A DNA stretch of 43,931 bases from Lentilactobacillus parafarraginis DSM 18390 = JCM 14109 (GTDB lineage: Bacteria; Bacillota; Bacilli; Lactobacillales; Lactobacillaceae), in assembly GCF_001435895.1 (NCBI RefSeq), contig NZ_AZFZ01000020.1, forward strand, positions 1 to 43,931, given 5' to 3'. The stretch's first letter is position 1. The number at the start of each line of letters is the position of its first letter. A program made the translations under genes and the position numbers. Of this stretch, positions 35,701 through 43,931 are shown one piece after another. The notes beneath the pieces are model-generated. The model was not told the DNA's origin. It ran no database searches and saw only the letters and a program-made list of their open reading frames with translations.

Positions 35701-37250
35701 TTTTCACGAAGTGGGTCAATCGGTGGGTTGGTCACCTGGGCGAAGGACTGCTTGAAATAGGTAAACAGCGATTGCGGCTTTTTACTGAGAACGGCCAACG
35801 GTGAGTCAAATCCCATGGCGACGATTGGTTCGCTGCCGTTTTTGGCCATTGGAATTAACGCTGTCTGAATGACTTCGTGGGTGTAGCCGTTACGAAGCCA
35901 CAGTTTCTTGAGGTCATCCTTTGAAAGGGTGGCTTCAGGTTTTACTTCTGGTAATTTATCAAGGGTCAAACGGTTTGCATTGAGCCATTGCTGGTAAGGA
36001 TGAGCTTCGGCAAATTCACGCTTCAACTCATCAGTCTTCGAAATTCTTCCGGTACTGGTATCAACCAGAATCATTTCAGCCGGAGCCAGGATTCCTTTAT
36101 CGACAATGTCACTTGGATCGACATCGACCACGCCGGATTCCGATGCTACTACTAATTGGTTGTTCTTAGTTAAGGTAAATCGGGAAGGTCTCAACCCGTT
36201 ACGGTCAAGAAACGCCCCAACTTGGATGCCGTCGGTAAAACAAAGGGCGGCAGGGCCATCCCAAGGTGCCATGAACGTGGCATTGTATTCATCGAATGCG
36301 CGTTGTTCATCTGACATCTCGGCACCGTCACCCCAAGCTTCCGGAACCATCATCATTAATGATTGGGGAATCGAGCGGCCATGACGGTATAAGTATTCCA
36401 TGCAGTTTTCCAGCTTAGCGGAATCGGAATCGTCTTCATCATAGATTTCAATTCCGTGACTGGTCATCCAGTTTTCGGCACCCTTTAAGGTATTAATTTC
36501 ACCGTTATGGGCGAGAAACCGGAATGGCTGGGCCCGATCCCAACTTGGAAATGTGTTGGTTGAGAAACGGGAGTGAATCAAACAGATGGCACTCTTCATT
36601 TCAGGATCGTGAAGATCCGGATAGAAGAGGCCCACCTGATAAGCGTGCAGCATGCCCTTATAAACAATGGTGCGACTTGATAAGGAACAGATATACATTG
36701 ATTCGCGGTCAAACGTCTTTTCGAGCTGTCGGCGCAAAATGTATAAGTGGTCTTCAAAGTCCTGACCAGCCTTAATATCGACTGGGCGCTGCAGGATAAC
36801 CTGGACGAATCCGGGCATTGACTGCTGAGCTGCTGGGCCACAGTTCTCATAAACAAACGGCACGTTTCTCGTCCATAAAACCGGGAATCCGGCCTCATCG
36901 ATTTGATCAGTAACCGCCTTTAACATTGATTCCTTTTCTTCCACATCATGTGGTAGGAAAAGTTGGGCAACCGCGTAGTCACCGGACGCTGGCAATGTCA
37001 GTTCGTAATCTGCCATTTGCTTCCTAAAAAAGGCGTCTGGCAGGGCCATCAAAATTCCGGCCCCATCACCAGTATCGGGTTCGGCCCCGGTACCACCACG
37101 ATGATTCATTCTTTGTAACATGGTGAGCGCTTTTTCAACGATTTCGTGACTTGGATGGCCATCCACCTGAGTAATGAAGCCCATACCACAGGCTGCGTGC
37201 TCAAACTTGGGTGAGTACATTAAATGGCCGTCATCCTTTAAGCGATCCAT
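32787..37250 (-). CDS. gltB: Glutamate synthase large subunit
   Basis: A 1487-residue enzyme that takes the amide nitrogen of glutamine to turn 2-oxoglutarate into glutamate. The N-terminal glutaminase nucleophile is Cys21 (AACGMGF), so a 20-residue propeptide must be removed. A central domain follows, then the FMN-binding synthase barrel (GEGGQLPAGKAYPWV, SGYDGGTGAAPR), and the 3Fe-4S ligands in CVMMRKCNLNTCPVG. The C-terminal beta-helix (GGWIGAHFGNYG through CEYMTGGVAV) is complete. The ATG has AGGTGG before it. Glutamate synthase is not universal in lactobacilli, so this may allow growth with less external glutamate. Confidence 0.95.
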   Translation of the reverse strand: MDRLKDDGHLMYSPKFEHAACGMGFITQVDGHPSHEIVEKALTMLQRMNHRGGTGAEPDTGDGAGILMALPDAFFRKQMADYELTLPASGDYAVAQLFLPHDVEEKESMLKAVTDQIDEAGFPVLWTRNVPFVYENCGPAAQQSMPGFVQVILQRPVDIKAGQDFEDHLYILRRQLEKTFDRESMYICSLSSRTIVYKGMLHAYQVGLFYPDLHDPEMKSAICLIHSRFSTNTFPSWDRAQPFRFLAHNGEINTLKGAENWMTSHGIEIYDEDDSDSAKLENCMEYLYRHGRSIPQSLMMMVPEAWGDGAEMSDEQRAFDEYNATFMAPWDGPAALCFTDGIQVGAFLDRNGLRPSRFTLTKNNQLVVASESGVVDVDPSDIVDKGILAPAEMILVDTSTGRISKTDELKREFAEAHPYQQWLNANRLTLDKLPEVKPEATLSKDDLKKLWLRNGYTHEVIQTALIPMAKNGSEPIVAMGFDSPLAVLSKKPQSLFTYFKQSFAQVTNPPIDPLREKVVIGTFGFLGRDGDCTKDSADNCHKLKINSPILNDQEYAKILSLDLPSLKVAKLSLAYDLTDTPDRLAHVLKDLFTQAENAIDDGASILVLSDRPVADNQMTIPVLLAVSGLHNYLVRQGKGTMASIVVDTAEACEIHHFACLVGYGAAAIHPYGAFAALRERGLENHLEDYCHASTKGIIKIMSRMGISTTAGYQGAQLFEAVGLADDVVAEYFTGTPTRIGGINLNQIENEYYRKYQLTFSAHSIDDLPSGGSFQYKVDGEEHLYNPKSIYQFQKAVRTGDYKEYQKYTAEMNKEALDDPVTLRSMWQIDGNGNKPVPLSEVEPVSSIVKRFKSGAMSFGALSEEAHETIAIAMNKIGARSNSGEGGENRNRFHIGEDGLDRNSKIKQVSTARFGVNTEYLMSADELQIKMAQGAKPGEGGQLPAGKAYPWVASIRGSIAGVQLISPPPHHDIYSIEDLAQLIYDLKQVNPYAKINVKLVSSTGVGTIAAGVVKAGANTVVISGYDGGTGAAPRNSTRDCGLPWEMGLADAHQTLALNRLRQRTTLEVDGKLLTGRDIAIAIMLGAEEFSFATLTMVSIGCVMMRKCNLNTCPVGITTQNPQLRRLYAGRPEHVINMMHFLAEDLREQMAALGYRTVDQMVGHGEHLKPRYVPSGKSKTLNYDRMINKTITIERKKENPFKPKYNWPDLDRFAETSLKNKNSTVINLPINNVDRAVGSRLGGWIGAHFGNYGLKPGQLRFNYHGTAGQSFGAFITQGLEIKLVGEANDYVGKGLSGGRLIVAAPHQAKEIYTHSPIVGNVACFGATGGEAYFNGRAGERFCVRNSGAKVVVEGVGNNGCEYMTGGVAVILGRTGRNFAAGMSGGVAYVYDWTHDFEKNCNKDLVDLYHLDEAGDDSILKDLLKKHVQYTDSETARKILDNWEVEKKTFIKVYPRDYHKMKKLIREYSKPGIPEAKVIEKAFYTATSED

Positions 37251-37309
37251 GAAACCACCTACCTTAGTAAAATTTACTTAGAATTGTAAGATCAAATTGT
37301 GTAGTTCTC

Positions 37310-37338
37310 ATAATATTCTAATAATTGTAAAAATACAA
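37310..37338 (-). promoter_or_regulatory. Likely gltB promoter
   Basis: Read on the minus strand: TTGTAT, a 17-base spacer, then TATTAT. The start of transcription would be about 50 bases before the gltB ATG. Confidence 0.5.
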
Positions 37339-37492
37339 TGTTTTTTTGATAGATGTAATAAAAAGCCATTTAGACCGAGTTTAAATGGATAAATTTCTGA
37401 CGCCGATTCGTCACTTTCACGCGCCATCACATGGCTGGTAAATATTCCAAACAAACAAATTATTAAATTCACGATGAATATCGCGTTGGGTA

Positions 37493-37522
37493 TTGCAAAG
37501 GGTAGGGGAATGCGTATATAAT
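37493..37522 (+). promoter_or_regulatory. Likely suf operon promoter
   Basis: TTGCAA at 37493-37498 and TATAAT at 37517-37522 with an 18-base spacer. A leader of about 120 bases to the sufC ATG follows. Confidence 0.6.
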
Positions 37523-37648
37523 TTAATCAAATTTTAATGTGCTCCGGGAACCCGCCACATTTAAATAATTATTCCAAATGTATGTAATGTACATAACAAA
37601 CTCATGAGATATCCTCGTATTTAGCGGGATAGAAGGGAGTATCACGAT

Positions 37649-38464
37649 ATGGCAACTCTTAAGGTAACTGATCTGCACGTTGCAGTTGAAGATGAAGAAC
37701 CAAAGGAACGAAAAGAAATTTTGAAGGGTGTCAACCTGGAGATGAAGACCGGTGAAACCCACGCAATCATGGGCCCTAACGGAACCGGTAAGTCAACGTT
37801 ATCCGAAACCATTATGGGAAACAGCAACTATCACGTCACTAAGGGAGACATTACTTTAGATGGGAAATCCATTTTGGGGATGAAAGTCGACGAGCGGGCC
37901 CGGGCCGGCCTGTTTCTTGCCATGCAGTATCCCGTTGAAATTAAGGGGATTACGAACATGGAGTTTATGCGGACGGCCGTTAACGCCACCCGGCCAAAGG
38001 ATAAGCCGCTGCCCATTCGTAAATTTCTGAAAATGTTAGACGAAAATTTGGAAATCCTGAATATGTCTGACGAAATGACAGAACGATACTTAAATGAAGG
38101 GTTTTCCGGCGGTGAAAAGAAACGTAACGAAATCCTGCAAATGATGACCATCAAGCCAAAGTTTGCCATTCTCGATGAAATTGATTCCGGCCTTGATATT
38201 GACGCCCTTCAAGTGGTTGCCAAAGGGGTTAATCATATGGAAGGTCCTGACTTCGGGACATTGATGATTACCCACTATCAACGACTTTTAAATTACATTC
38301 ACCCCGACTTTGTCCACGTCATGATGGACGGCCGAATTGTGAAGACCGGTGATGCCGACTTGGCTAAGAAGCTGGAAGCTGAAGGGTATGCCGGGCTGAA
38401 AGATGAACTTGGATTGGATGTCGATTTGGTCGATGACGATGTCAGTGTCGGAGGGGGCAAGTAA
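37649..38464 (+). CDS. sufC: Fe-S assembly ATPase SufC
   Basis: A 271-residue ABC-type ATPase that powers the SufBCD scaffold. Walker A is GPNGTGKST, the signature is FSGGEKKRNE, and Walker B is FAILDEIDSGLDID. The typical SufC insertion GGITNMEFM-like KGITNMEFMRTAVNA is present. ATG follows GAAGGGAGTATC. It is the first gene of a six-gene operon and is followed one base later by sufD. Confidence 0.95.
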   Translation: MATLKVTDLHVAVEDEEPKERKEILKGVNLEMKTGETHAIMGPNGTGKSTLSETIMGNSNYHVTKGDITLDGKSILGMKVDERARAGLFLAMQYPVEIKGITNMEFMRTAVNATRPKDKPLPIRKFLKMLDENLEILNMSDEMTERYLNEGFSGGEKKRNEILQMMTIKPKFAILDEIDSGLDIDALQVVAKGVNHMEGPDFGTLMITHYQRLLNYIHPDFVHVMMDGRIVKTGDADLAKKLEAEGYAGLKDELGLDVDLVDDDVSVGGGK

Positions 38465-38465
38465 T

Positions 38466-39758
38466 ATGTTGTCAACAAAAACTCGCAAGTTAAATCCTAC
38501 CCTGCTATCGCAAGCAAAGTTCGCTGATGAACCTGCTTGGCTGACTGACATGCGCCAGGCTGCTTGGCAAAAAATCGATGAATTGACCCTGCCCGTATTT
38601 GATAAGGTGGATTATCACACCTGGCCACTGTTTGAATTTGCTGAAAAGCAAACGCCAGTGACGGATGATCCCACTGATTTATTAGATCCCACTGATCACT
38701 ATCAGTTTGTGAGTGTGGGTAAGCGAACGGTAAAAAATGATCTTGCGGCTGAATTAACCGATAAGGGCGTTATTTTGACTGATATGCAGACGGCCATTCG
38801 GGACCATAGTGAATTGTTGTCTGAATACCTGTTTCAAAAGGCCGTTAAATTCGGCGAAAACCGTCTCACCGCGGTAAACGCCGCCTTAATGAACGGCGGG
38901 GCCTTTCTCTACGTGCCAAAGGGCGTCGAGATTGACCAACCCATTGATTTAATGCAGGTTCAGGATAGTCGCGGAAAAGAAAACTTTGTTAACCATACAT
39001 TAATTGTTGCCGGTGCCGACAGTCATTTTTCAGTCCTGCAGCGGTTGACGACCATTGGTGATCAGGTTAATCCAGCGCATGTCACCGTTGAAATTGTTGC
39101 TGAGGATAATAGCTATGTCAAATTTTCCGCGCTGGATACCTTGGGTGAGAACACGTACGCCTACTATAACCGTCGTGGGTATCTGGAAAACAGTGCCCGC
39201 ATCGATTGGACGATGGGCGTTCTGAACGACGGCTCAACGGTTGCGGACTTTGATTCTGACTTACGCGGCGACGGATCGCACACCGAAATGCAGACCGTGG
39301 CGCTTTCAACCGGTAAGCAGGTTCAGGGGCTCGATACCCAGGTGACCAACTATGGGCGCCACTCGGAAGGCAACATCCTGCAACGGGGCGTTCTGTTGGA
39401 CAAATCAACCTTGATTTTTAACGGGGTTGGTAAAATCATCCATGGCGCTCACGGTTCCAAAGCCCAACAGGAAAATCGGGTGTTAATGCTGTCACCAAAG
39501 GCGCACGGTGATGCGAACCCAATTTTGTTAATTGATGAAAACGATGTGATTGCCGGCCACGCTGCCAGTGTTGGCCAGGTCAATAAAAAACAATTGTACT
39601 ATCTGATGAGTCGGGGATTATCCAAAGCAGTTGCCAAACGGCTGGTTGTGCGGGGCTTTCTCGGGGTTGTCCTTCGGGATATTCCGGTTGCCGATGTCAG
39701 AGAACAGATGGTGGACATGATGGAAAGGAAGCTTTCGCATGAGCAAGGGACTGAATGA
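38466..39758 (+). CDS. sufD: Fe-S assembly scaffold protein SufD
   Basis: A 430-residue beta-helical protein that pairs with SufB and SufC on the assembly scaffold. The C-terminal core is typical: HSEGNILQRGVLLD, FNGVGKIIHGAHGSKAQQENRVLMLSPKAHGDANPILLIDENDV, GHAASVGQV and YYLMSRGL. The ATG at 38466 follows GGAGGGGG. A longer frame from 38403 only repeats the end of sufC in another frame. Its stop lies 20 bases inside sufS. Confidence 0.93.
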   Translation: MLSTKTRKLNPTLLSQAKFADEPAWLTDMRQAAWQKIDELTLPVFDKVDYHTWPLFEFAEKQTPVTDDPTDLLDPTDHYQFVSVGKRTVKNDLAAELTDKGVILTDMQTAIRDHSELLSEYLFQKAVKFGENRLTAVNAALMNGGAFLYVPKGVEIDQPIDLMQVQDSRGKENFVNHTLIVAGADSHFSVLQRLTTIGDQVNPAHVTVEIVAEDNSYVKFSALDTLGENTYAYYNRRGYLENSARIDWTMGVLNDGSTVADFDSDLRGDGSHTEMQTVALSTGKQVQGLDTQVTNYGRHSEGNILQRGVLLDKSTLIFNGVGKIIHGAHGSKAQQENRVLMLSPKAHGDANPILLIDENDVIAGHAASVGQVNKKQLYYLMSRGLSKAVAKRLVVRGFLGVVLRDIPVADVREQMVDMMERKLSHEQGTE

Positions 39759-40995
39759 TTCACGAACAGATTTTCCAATTCTTGATCAAGAGGTTAACGG
39801 CGAGCCGTTGGTTTATCTAGACAACGCCGCCACAACCCAGAAACCGGTTAGCGTTTTACAGACGATCATGCACTACTATGAGCACGATAACGCTAACGTT
39901 CACCGGGGCGTTCATACCTTGGCAGAACGGGCAACCGAACAGTTTGAAGCTGCCCGCGACAAGGTGGCAGCGTTCATTAATGCCCCCAGCCGAAAGACGA
40001 TCGTTTACACCCGGTCGACGACTGAAAGCTTGAACTGGATCGCGTCGAGTTTTGGTAACGCAATGGTTAATGAGGGTGACGAAATCGTCATTTCCGAACT
40101 CGAACATCATAGTAACGTTGTTCCCTGGCAGCAAGTTGCGAAGAACCAACACGCAACTTTAAAGTACATTGGCTTAACGGCTGATGGCGAGCTGGACATG
40201 GACGATGCCAGAAAGCAGATCACCGACAAGACGAAGATCGTCGCAATCGCCCACGCGTCTAACGTGATGGGGGTTGTCAACCCCATCAAGGAGTTGGCCC
40301 AATTGGCCCATGCGCATAATGCGTATATGGTTGCTGACGGGGCCCAGTCAACGCCGCATTTGAAGGTTGACGTTCAGGACCTGGATGTTGATTTTTACGC
40401 GTTTTCCGGCCATAAGATGTTGGCACCAACGGGGATCGGGATTCTTTACGGTAAGCCAGAAATTTTGGACGAGATGGAACCCACTCAGTTTGGCGGCGAA
40501 ATGATCAACGAAGTTCATGAACAGGCCGCCGACTGGAAGGAATCACCTTGGAAATTTGAAGCCGGCACCCCTAATATTTCGGGGGCAATTGCGCTGGGCA
40601 GTGCAATCGACTATTTGAACAACTTGGGAATGGATAATATTTCAGCCTACGAGCAGGAATTAGTCGATTACACGCTGCCAAAATTAACGCAGATTGACGG
40701 CATTACCGTTTATGGACCGCATGATCCGGCCAAACACACCGGGGTTCTCTCCTTTAATTTGGAAGGGCTGCACCCTCACGATGTGGCAACCGGACTGGAC
40801 ATGGACGGGATTGCGGTTCGGGCCGGCCATCACTGCGCGCAGCCGTTGATGGAATACCTGAGCTGTGAAGCAACCTGTCGGGCAAGCTTTTATTTTTACA
40901 ATACCAAGGAAGAGGCAGATCGTTTACTCGATGCATTGAACGAAGTAAAGGAGTTTTTTGCAAATGGGACTAGCAAAGCTGAACGAACTGTATAA
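39739..40995 (+). CDS. sufS: Cysteine desulfurase SufS
   Basis: A 418-residue PLP enzyme that takes sulfur from cysteine and passes it to SufU. Visible are YLDNAATTQKP near the start, the HHSN region, the PLP lysine in FSGHKMLAPTGIG and the persulfide cysteine in RAGHHCAQPLM. The ATG overlaps the end of sufD by 20 bases, with AAGGAAG upstream, and its own end overlaps sufU, so translation of the three is coupled. Confidence 0.95.
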   Translation: MSKGLNDSRTDFPILDQEVNGEPLVYLDNAATTQKPVSVLQTIMHYYEHDNANVHRGVHTLAERATEQFEAARDKVAAFINAPSRKTIVYTRSTTESLNWIASSFGNAMVNEGDEIVISELEHHSNVVPWQQVAKNQHATLKYIGLTADGELDMDDARKQITDKTKIVAIAHASNVMGVVNPIKELAQLAHAHNAYMVADGAQSTPHLKVDVQDLDVDFYAFSGHKMLAPTGIGILYGKPEILDEMEPTQFGGEMINEVHEQAADWKESPWKFEAGTPNISGAIALGSAIDYLNNLGMDNISAYEQELVDYTLPKLTQIDGITVYGPHDPAKHTGVLSFNLEGLHPHDVATGLDMDGIAVRAGHHCAQPLMEYLSCEATCRASFYFYNTKEEADRLLDALNEVKEFFANGTSKAERTV

Positions 40996-41410
40996 AACGG
41001 TCATTATTGATAACGCGAACTATCCGCGGCATAAGGGCCAGATTGCCGATCCAACCGGTGAAATGCAACTGAAGAATCCCACCTGTGGTGATTTGATTAA
41101 GGTCTCGGTGAAGGTCGATGACGGCAAAATTGCCGACGTTGGCTTTACCGGATCCGGCTGCACAATCTCCCAAGCTTCGGCCAGTTTGATGACCACCGTG
41201 TTAATGGGTAAGGACGTTAAGACTGCCCGGCGGCTGATCTTAGCGTTTTCAAAGCTGATCAGTGGCGGCGACATTGACGATGAGGACGAGGAACTGCTGG
41301 GGGATGCCGCGATTGTCGGTTCCGTCGCGGAATTTCCGACCCGGATTAAATGCGCCGCGTTAGCCTGGCACGCAATGGATGAAGTCTTAGATAAAACACA
41401 AAAATCATAA
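40964..41410 (+). CDS. sufU: Sulfur-transfer protein SufU
   Basis: A 148-residue zinc-dependent sulfurtransferase that accepts the SufS persulfide. The zinc ligands are in place: NPTCGD (Cys and Asp), GSGCTIS and RIKCAALAW. An insertion between them, typical of SufU over IscU, is present. The ATG at 40964 has TAAAGGAG seven bases upstream. A TTG six bases earlier is not needed. It overlaps sufS by 32 bases. Confidence 0.93.
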   Translation: MGLAKLNELYKTVIIDNANYPRHKGQIADPTGEMQLKNPTCGDLIKVSVKVDDGKIADVGFTGSGCTISQASASLMTTVLMGKDVKTARRLILAFSKLISGGDIDDEDEELLGDAAIVGSVAEFPTRIKCAALAWHAMDEVLDKTQKS

Positions 41411-41452
41411 TTATAACAATCGTCAATAAGGTTCAAGAAGGGAGTGGGTCAC

Positions 41453-42856
41453 ATGACTGACGTTTCAGAAGTGCTTGATGATAAAGATTACGAATTTGGC
41501 TTTCACGATGACGTGAAGCCGGTTTATTCAACTGGATTGGGTTTGACGGAGGATACGGTTCGGGAAATTTCCAAGGCCAAGGATGAGCCGCAGTGGATGC
41601 TTGACTATCGTTTGAAGGCTTATCATACGTATTTAAAGATGGCTGAACCCGGATTTGGCCCCGATTTAACCGGGTTGGATTTAAAGCACATGAAGTTTTT
41701 CCAACGGGCAACTGATAAGCAGTACCGGGATTGGGACGATGTGCCCCAAGAGATTAAGACCACCTTTGACCGGTTGGGCGTTCCCCAGGCTGAACGAAAA
41801 TATTTGGCTGGGTCTTCGGCTCAATATGAATCTGAAGTGGTTTACCACAAAATGGAAGAGCAGTTTGATAAGCTCGGGATTATCTTTACCGATACGGATA
41901 CGGCGCTTAAGAAGTACCCGGAACTCTTCAAAAAATGGTTTGGCAAGTTGGTCAAGCCAACAAATAACAAATATGCCGCGTTAAATTCGGCCTGTTGGTC
42001 TGGCGGGACCTTTATTTACGTACCAAAGGGCGTGACCGTCACGACTCCGATTCAATCATACTTCCGGATTAACGCTGAAAAGTCCGGCCAGTTCGAACGG
42101 ACACTTATCATTGTGGACGAAGGCGCCCATTTGGAATACGTTGAAGGCTGTACCGCTCCTACATATCAGGGCGACAGCTTACATGCGGCCGTTGTGGAAG
42201 TGAATGTGCTGCCGAATGCCTACTGCCGTTACACAACCATTCAGAACTGGTCCAATAACGTTTATAGTTTGGAAACGAAGCGGGCTCAGGCTTTGGACAA
42301 CGCCATTATGGAGTGGGTCGATGGTAATTTGGGTTCCAAGATTACGATGAAGTACCCGTCAGTTTATTTAAATGGTGAGGGTGCTCGGGGAACCATGCTG
42401 TCGATTGCGGTTGCCGGCAAGAATATCGATTCGGATACGGGTGCCCAGATGATTCATAACGCGCCGAACACCTCGTCATCGGTTATTTCAAAGTCGATTT
42501 CAAAGGATGGCGGCGCGGTGGATTATCGTGGGAAGGTCAAGTTTGGCCGCCATTCAGATGGTTCCTTTGCCCATGTCGAGTGTGACACGATCATCATGGA
42601 CGACAAGTCGACCAGTGATACCATTCCGTACAACGAAATTTTGAATGATAATGTGTCGATGGAACATGAGGCCAAGGTTTCTAAGATTTCCGAGGAACAA
42701 CTCTATTATTTGATGTCCCGGGGAATTTCAGAAGAGAAGGCGACCGAAATGATCATCATGAGTTTCGTGGAGCCATTTACCAAGGAACTACCAATGGAGT
42801 ACGCGGTTGAATTGAATCGTCTGATTAGTTTTGAAATGGAAGGTTCAATCGGCTAA
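41453..42856 (+). CDS. sufB: Fe-S assembly scaffold protein SufB
   Basis: A 467-residue scaffold subunit on which the cluster is built. It shows [43 protein letters not shown] with the conserved Cys, the [31 protein letters not shown] core and [13 protein letters not shown]. The ATG at 41453 follows GGGAG by eight bases; a GTG at 41444 is possible but overlaps that site. Forty-two bases separate it from sufU. Confidence 0.95.
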   Translation: MTDVSEVLDDKDYEFGFHDDVKPVYSTGLGLTEDTVREISKAKDEPQWMLDYRLKAYHTYLKMAEPGFGPDLTGLDLKHMKFFQRATDKQYRDWDDVPQEIKTTFDRLGVPQAERKYLAGSSAQYESEVVYHKMEEQFDKLGIIFTDTDTALKKYPELFKKWFGKLVKPTNNKYAALNSACWSGGTFIYVPKGVTVTTPIQSYFRINAEKSGQFERTLIIVDEGAHLEYVEGCTAPTYQGDSLHAAVVEVNVLPNAYCRYTTIQNWSNNVYSLETKRAQALDNAIMEWVDGNLGSKITMKYPSVYLNGEGARGTMLSIAVAGKNIDSDTGAQMIHNAPNTSSSVISKSISKDGGAVDYRGKVKFGRHSDGSFAHVECDTIIMDDKSTSDTIPYNEILNDNVSMEHEAKVSKISEEQLYYLMSRGISEEKATEMIIMSFVEPFTKELPMEYAVELNRLISFEMEGSIG

Positions 42857-42888
42857 ACCGCTGAACAACCGACAAGGAGGCAACGCAG

Positions 42889-43209
42889 ATGAGTGAAATT
42901 GATAATCGGCCATTCAAAGAGAAGGCCCTGGACGTGCTGGAAAATGTCATTGATCCCGAACTCGGTATTGATATTGTGAATTTAGGATTGATTTATGGTG
43001 TGGAACTGACGGATGATGGCGTCTGCAACTTAACGATGACGTTGACGATTGCTGGTTGTCCGTTGACGGATTACCTGGATGAAGCCATTCGCGAAGAATT
43101 GGAAGGCTTCGACGAGGTAAGAGATGTCAATATCAACGTCGTGTTCGAACCGGCATGGTCAATAGATAAGATGTCGAGAGAGGCGAAGTTGGAGTTGGGA
43201 ATTCATTAA
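42889..43209 (+). CDS. sufT: SufT-like MIP18-family Fe-S maturation protein
   Basis: A 106-residue single-domain protein of the PaaD/MIP18 (DUF59) family. Signature stretches are VIDPELGIDIVNLGLIYGVEL and TLTIAGCPLTDYL, with one conserved Cys, and VFEPAWSIDKMS. Relatives help deliver Fe-S clusters to targets. The ATG has AAGGAGGCAAC upstream. It ends the suf operon. The name is given for its position and family. Confidence 0.85.
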   Translation: MSEIDNRPFKEKALDVLENVIDPELGIDIVNLGLIYGVELTDDGVCNLTMTLTIAGCPLTDYLDEAIREELEGFDEVRDVNINVVFEPAWSIDKMSREAKLELGIH

Positions 43210-43269
43210 AAAAAGAGTGCGACGAGGCTCGGTAGGTGCGGTGTCTAAGGGTGAAACAGCGGAAATCCC

Positions 43270-43523
43270 GGTTCTGGATTTTGGCTGCTTAGCTCTTACA
43301 CGTTAGCGGCAGTTGCGTCGCCCCTAAAGGGGCTTGCCAGCGCCTTCAGCGCGGGCTGCGAAGCATGTTTCCGCTAGGTGGCAGGCAAGAGTCCTGGCTC
43401 TGGATTCTTACCATTACCATTGCACCCCTTAAACGTTAGCACCTGAGCCGTCGCCCCTAAAGGAACTTGTCAGCGCTTTGCGCGGGCTGCGAGCATGCTT
43501 TACGGTCGGACTGCACACAAGAA
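43270..43523. repeat. Two tandem imperfect copies of a ~125-base non-coding repeat
   Basis: Units at about 43270-43391 and 43396-43523 share CTGGATT, ACGTTAGC, CGTCGCCCCTAAAGG, CAGCGC, GCGCGGGCTGCG and AGCATG in the same order. Neither has a coding frame. They look like copies of a dispersed intergenic element. No gene covers 43210-43631. Confidence 0.7.
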
Positions 43524-43574
43524 ATTTGACCTTAATGAACAACACAGAACCGAAATCAAAATTAAACCAACCAA

Positions 43575-43622
43575 AAAATGACGCTAAGGTCCTCCATTTG
43601 GGAGTGATCTTAGCGTCATTTT
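43575..43622. terminator. Bidirectional terminator between the suf operon and the last gene
   Basis: AAAATGACGCTAAG pairs with CTTAGCGTCATTTT and the inner CTCC with GGAG. A- and T-runs on both sides fit use from both strands. Confidence 0.88.
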
Positions 43623-43631
43623 CTTGATCAT

Positions 43632-43877
43632 TCATTCCATCGTTAACGGTTCGTTTCGATTTGGAAAATGATCCAAACGTTCTTTGACTGCCGCAAAGTA
43701 TTCTGGCTTAACGAGCGGCAGCAGTTTACTTTCAATGTCATCAATTCGGTGTTGGGTTAATGGGCGGTTTTCCTGGGTGCTAAACACCTGAAGCAATAGG
43801 ATCTCCGCTTGGCCTCTTTTGGAATCAAACGTGCGATTTAAAAAGAAGTTGAGTAGGTCTAACTGGTCCTGATTCAT
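43632..43877 (-). CDS. Small hypothetical protein
   Basis: An 81-residue acidic, helical, soluble protein without cysteine. It starts MNQDQLDLLNFFLNRTF and ends FPNRNEPLTME. The ATG at 43877 is seven bases after GGGGG; a TTG at 43895 is weaker. I do not recognise the family. It lies 24 bases inside the right edge repeat, and shares a terminator with the suf operon. Confidence 0.6.
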   Translation of the reverse strand: MNQDQLDLLNFFLNRTFDSKRGQAEILLLQVFSTQENRPLTQHRIDDIESKLLPLVKPEYFAAVKERLDHFPNRNEPLTME

Positions 43878-43901
43878 GGGATCGTCCCCCTTCAAAGCGA
43901 A

Positions 43902-43930
43902 CGTAATGTCTAAAGTTCCTAAGTTTTATC
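43902..43930. repeat. Right copy of the 29-bp inverted repeat
   Basis: Exact reverse complement of 1-29. The matching sequence probably belongs to the end of a mobile element that continues outside the window. Confidence 0.8.
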
Positions 43931-43931
43931 C

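Larger units (their letters stand above)
37251..37648. other. Divergent promoter region between gltB and sufC
   Basis: About 400 gene-free bases. The left part holds the gltB promoter and the right part the sufC promoter. An inverted repeat, CCATTT at 37363-37368 and AAATGG at 37382-37387, lies between and could be a regulator site. I see no riboswitch fold and no open frame of worth. Confidence 0.55.

Noticed and set aside
1-43931. Whole window as a composite transposon
   Set aside because: It contains housekeeping gltBD and suf operons and no transposase; the edge repeats are better explained by assembly breaks in insertion elements.

Overview
The window looks like a chromosomal contig from a member of the Lactobacillaceae, probably a heterofermentative genus related to Lentilactobacillus or Secundilactobacillus. 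The genus is inferred, not proven. The grounds are moderate GC, G-rich Shine-Dalgarno sites, a giant LPQTG adhesin with a KxYKxGKxW signal peptide and MBG and MucBP repeats, Mga-like regulators, an Lsa/Vga-like ABC-F gene and a sufCDSUB-type operon. The two ends carry the same 29-bp sequence in inverted orientation, so both edges probably lie in copies of one mobile element.

Layout. 1-6.9 kb: ordinary genes, namely a GT2 glycosyltransferase, a D,D-carboxypeptidase, a metallophosphoesterase, a GNAT acetyltransferase, an AlkD-like repair protein, an HTH membrane regulator, a secreted GW/SH3-like protein and a small membrane protein. 7-8.9 kb: an ABC-F gene behind an attenuator-like leader, frameshifted near its 3' end. 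9.2-26.3 kb: a surface-adhesion island. It has four small cytoplasmic-type genes (a two-part protein with a Pro/Gln linker, a stand-alone copy of its C-terminal domain, an SseB-like protein and a basic peptide), then a ~9.6-kb adhesin gene, two Mga-family regulator genes and a second secreted Ser/Thr-rich protein.

26.4-31.1 kb: an ethanolamine locus, with eutB and eutC, an aldehyde dehydrogenase remnant that lost its catalytic core, and a divergent APC-family permease. 31.3-37.3 kb: gltB-gltD, glutamate synthase on the minus strand. 37.6-43.2 kb: sufC-D-S-U-B plus a sufT-like gene, tightly packed with overlapping starts. 43.2-43.9 kb: a tandem non-coding repeat, a bidirectional terminator and a small unknown gene.

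How it fits together. Ethanolamine import and cleavage would release ammonia. Glutamate synthase turns glutamine and 2-oxoglutarate into glutamate, and its Fe-S clusters depend on assembly such as the neighbouring Suf system provides. The striking feature is decay or switching in the accessory half: five genes between 7 and 27 kb carry a frameshift, early stop, tandem duplication or internal deletion, while gltBD and suf are intact. The best candidate for an undescribed system is the SseB-like gene set directly upstream of the adhesin.
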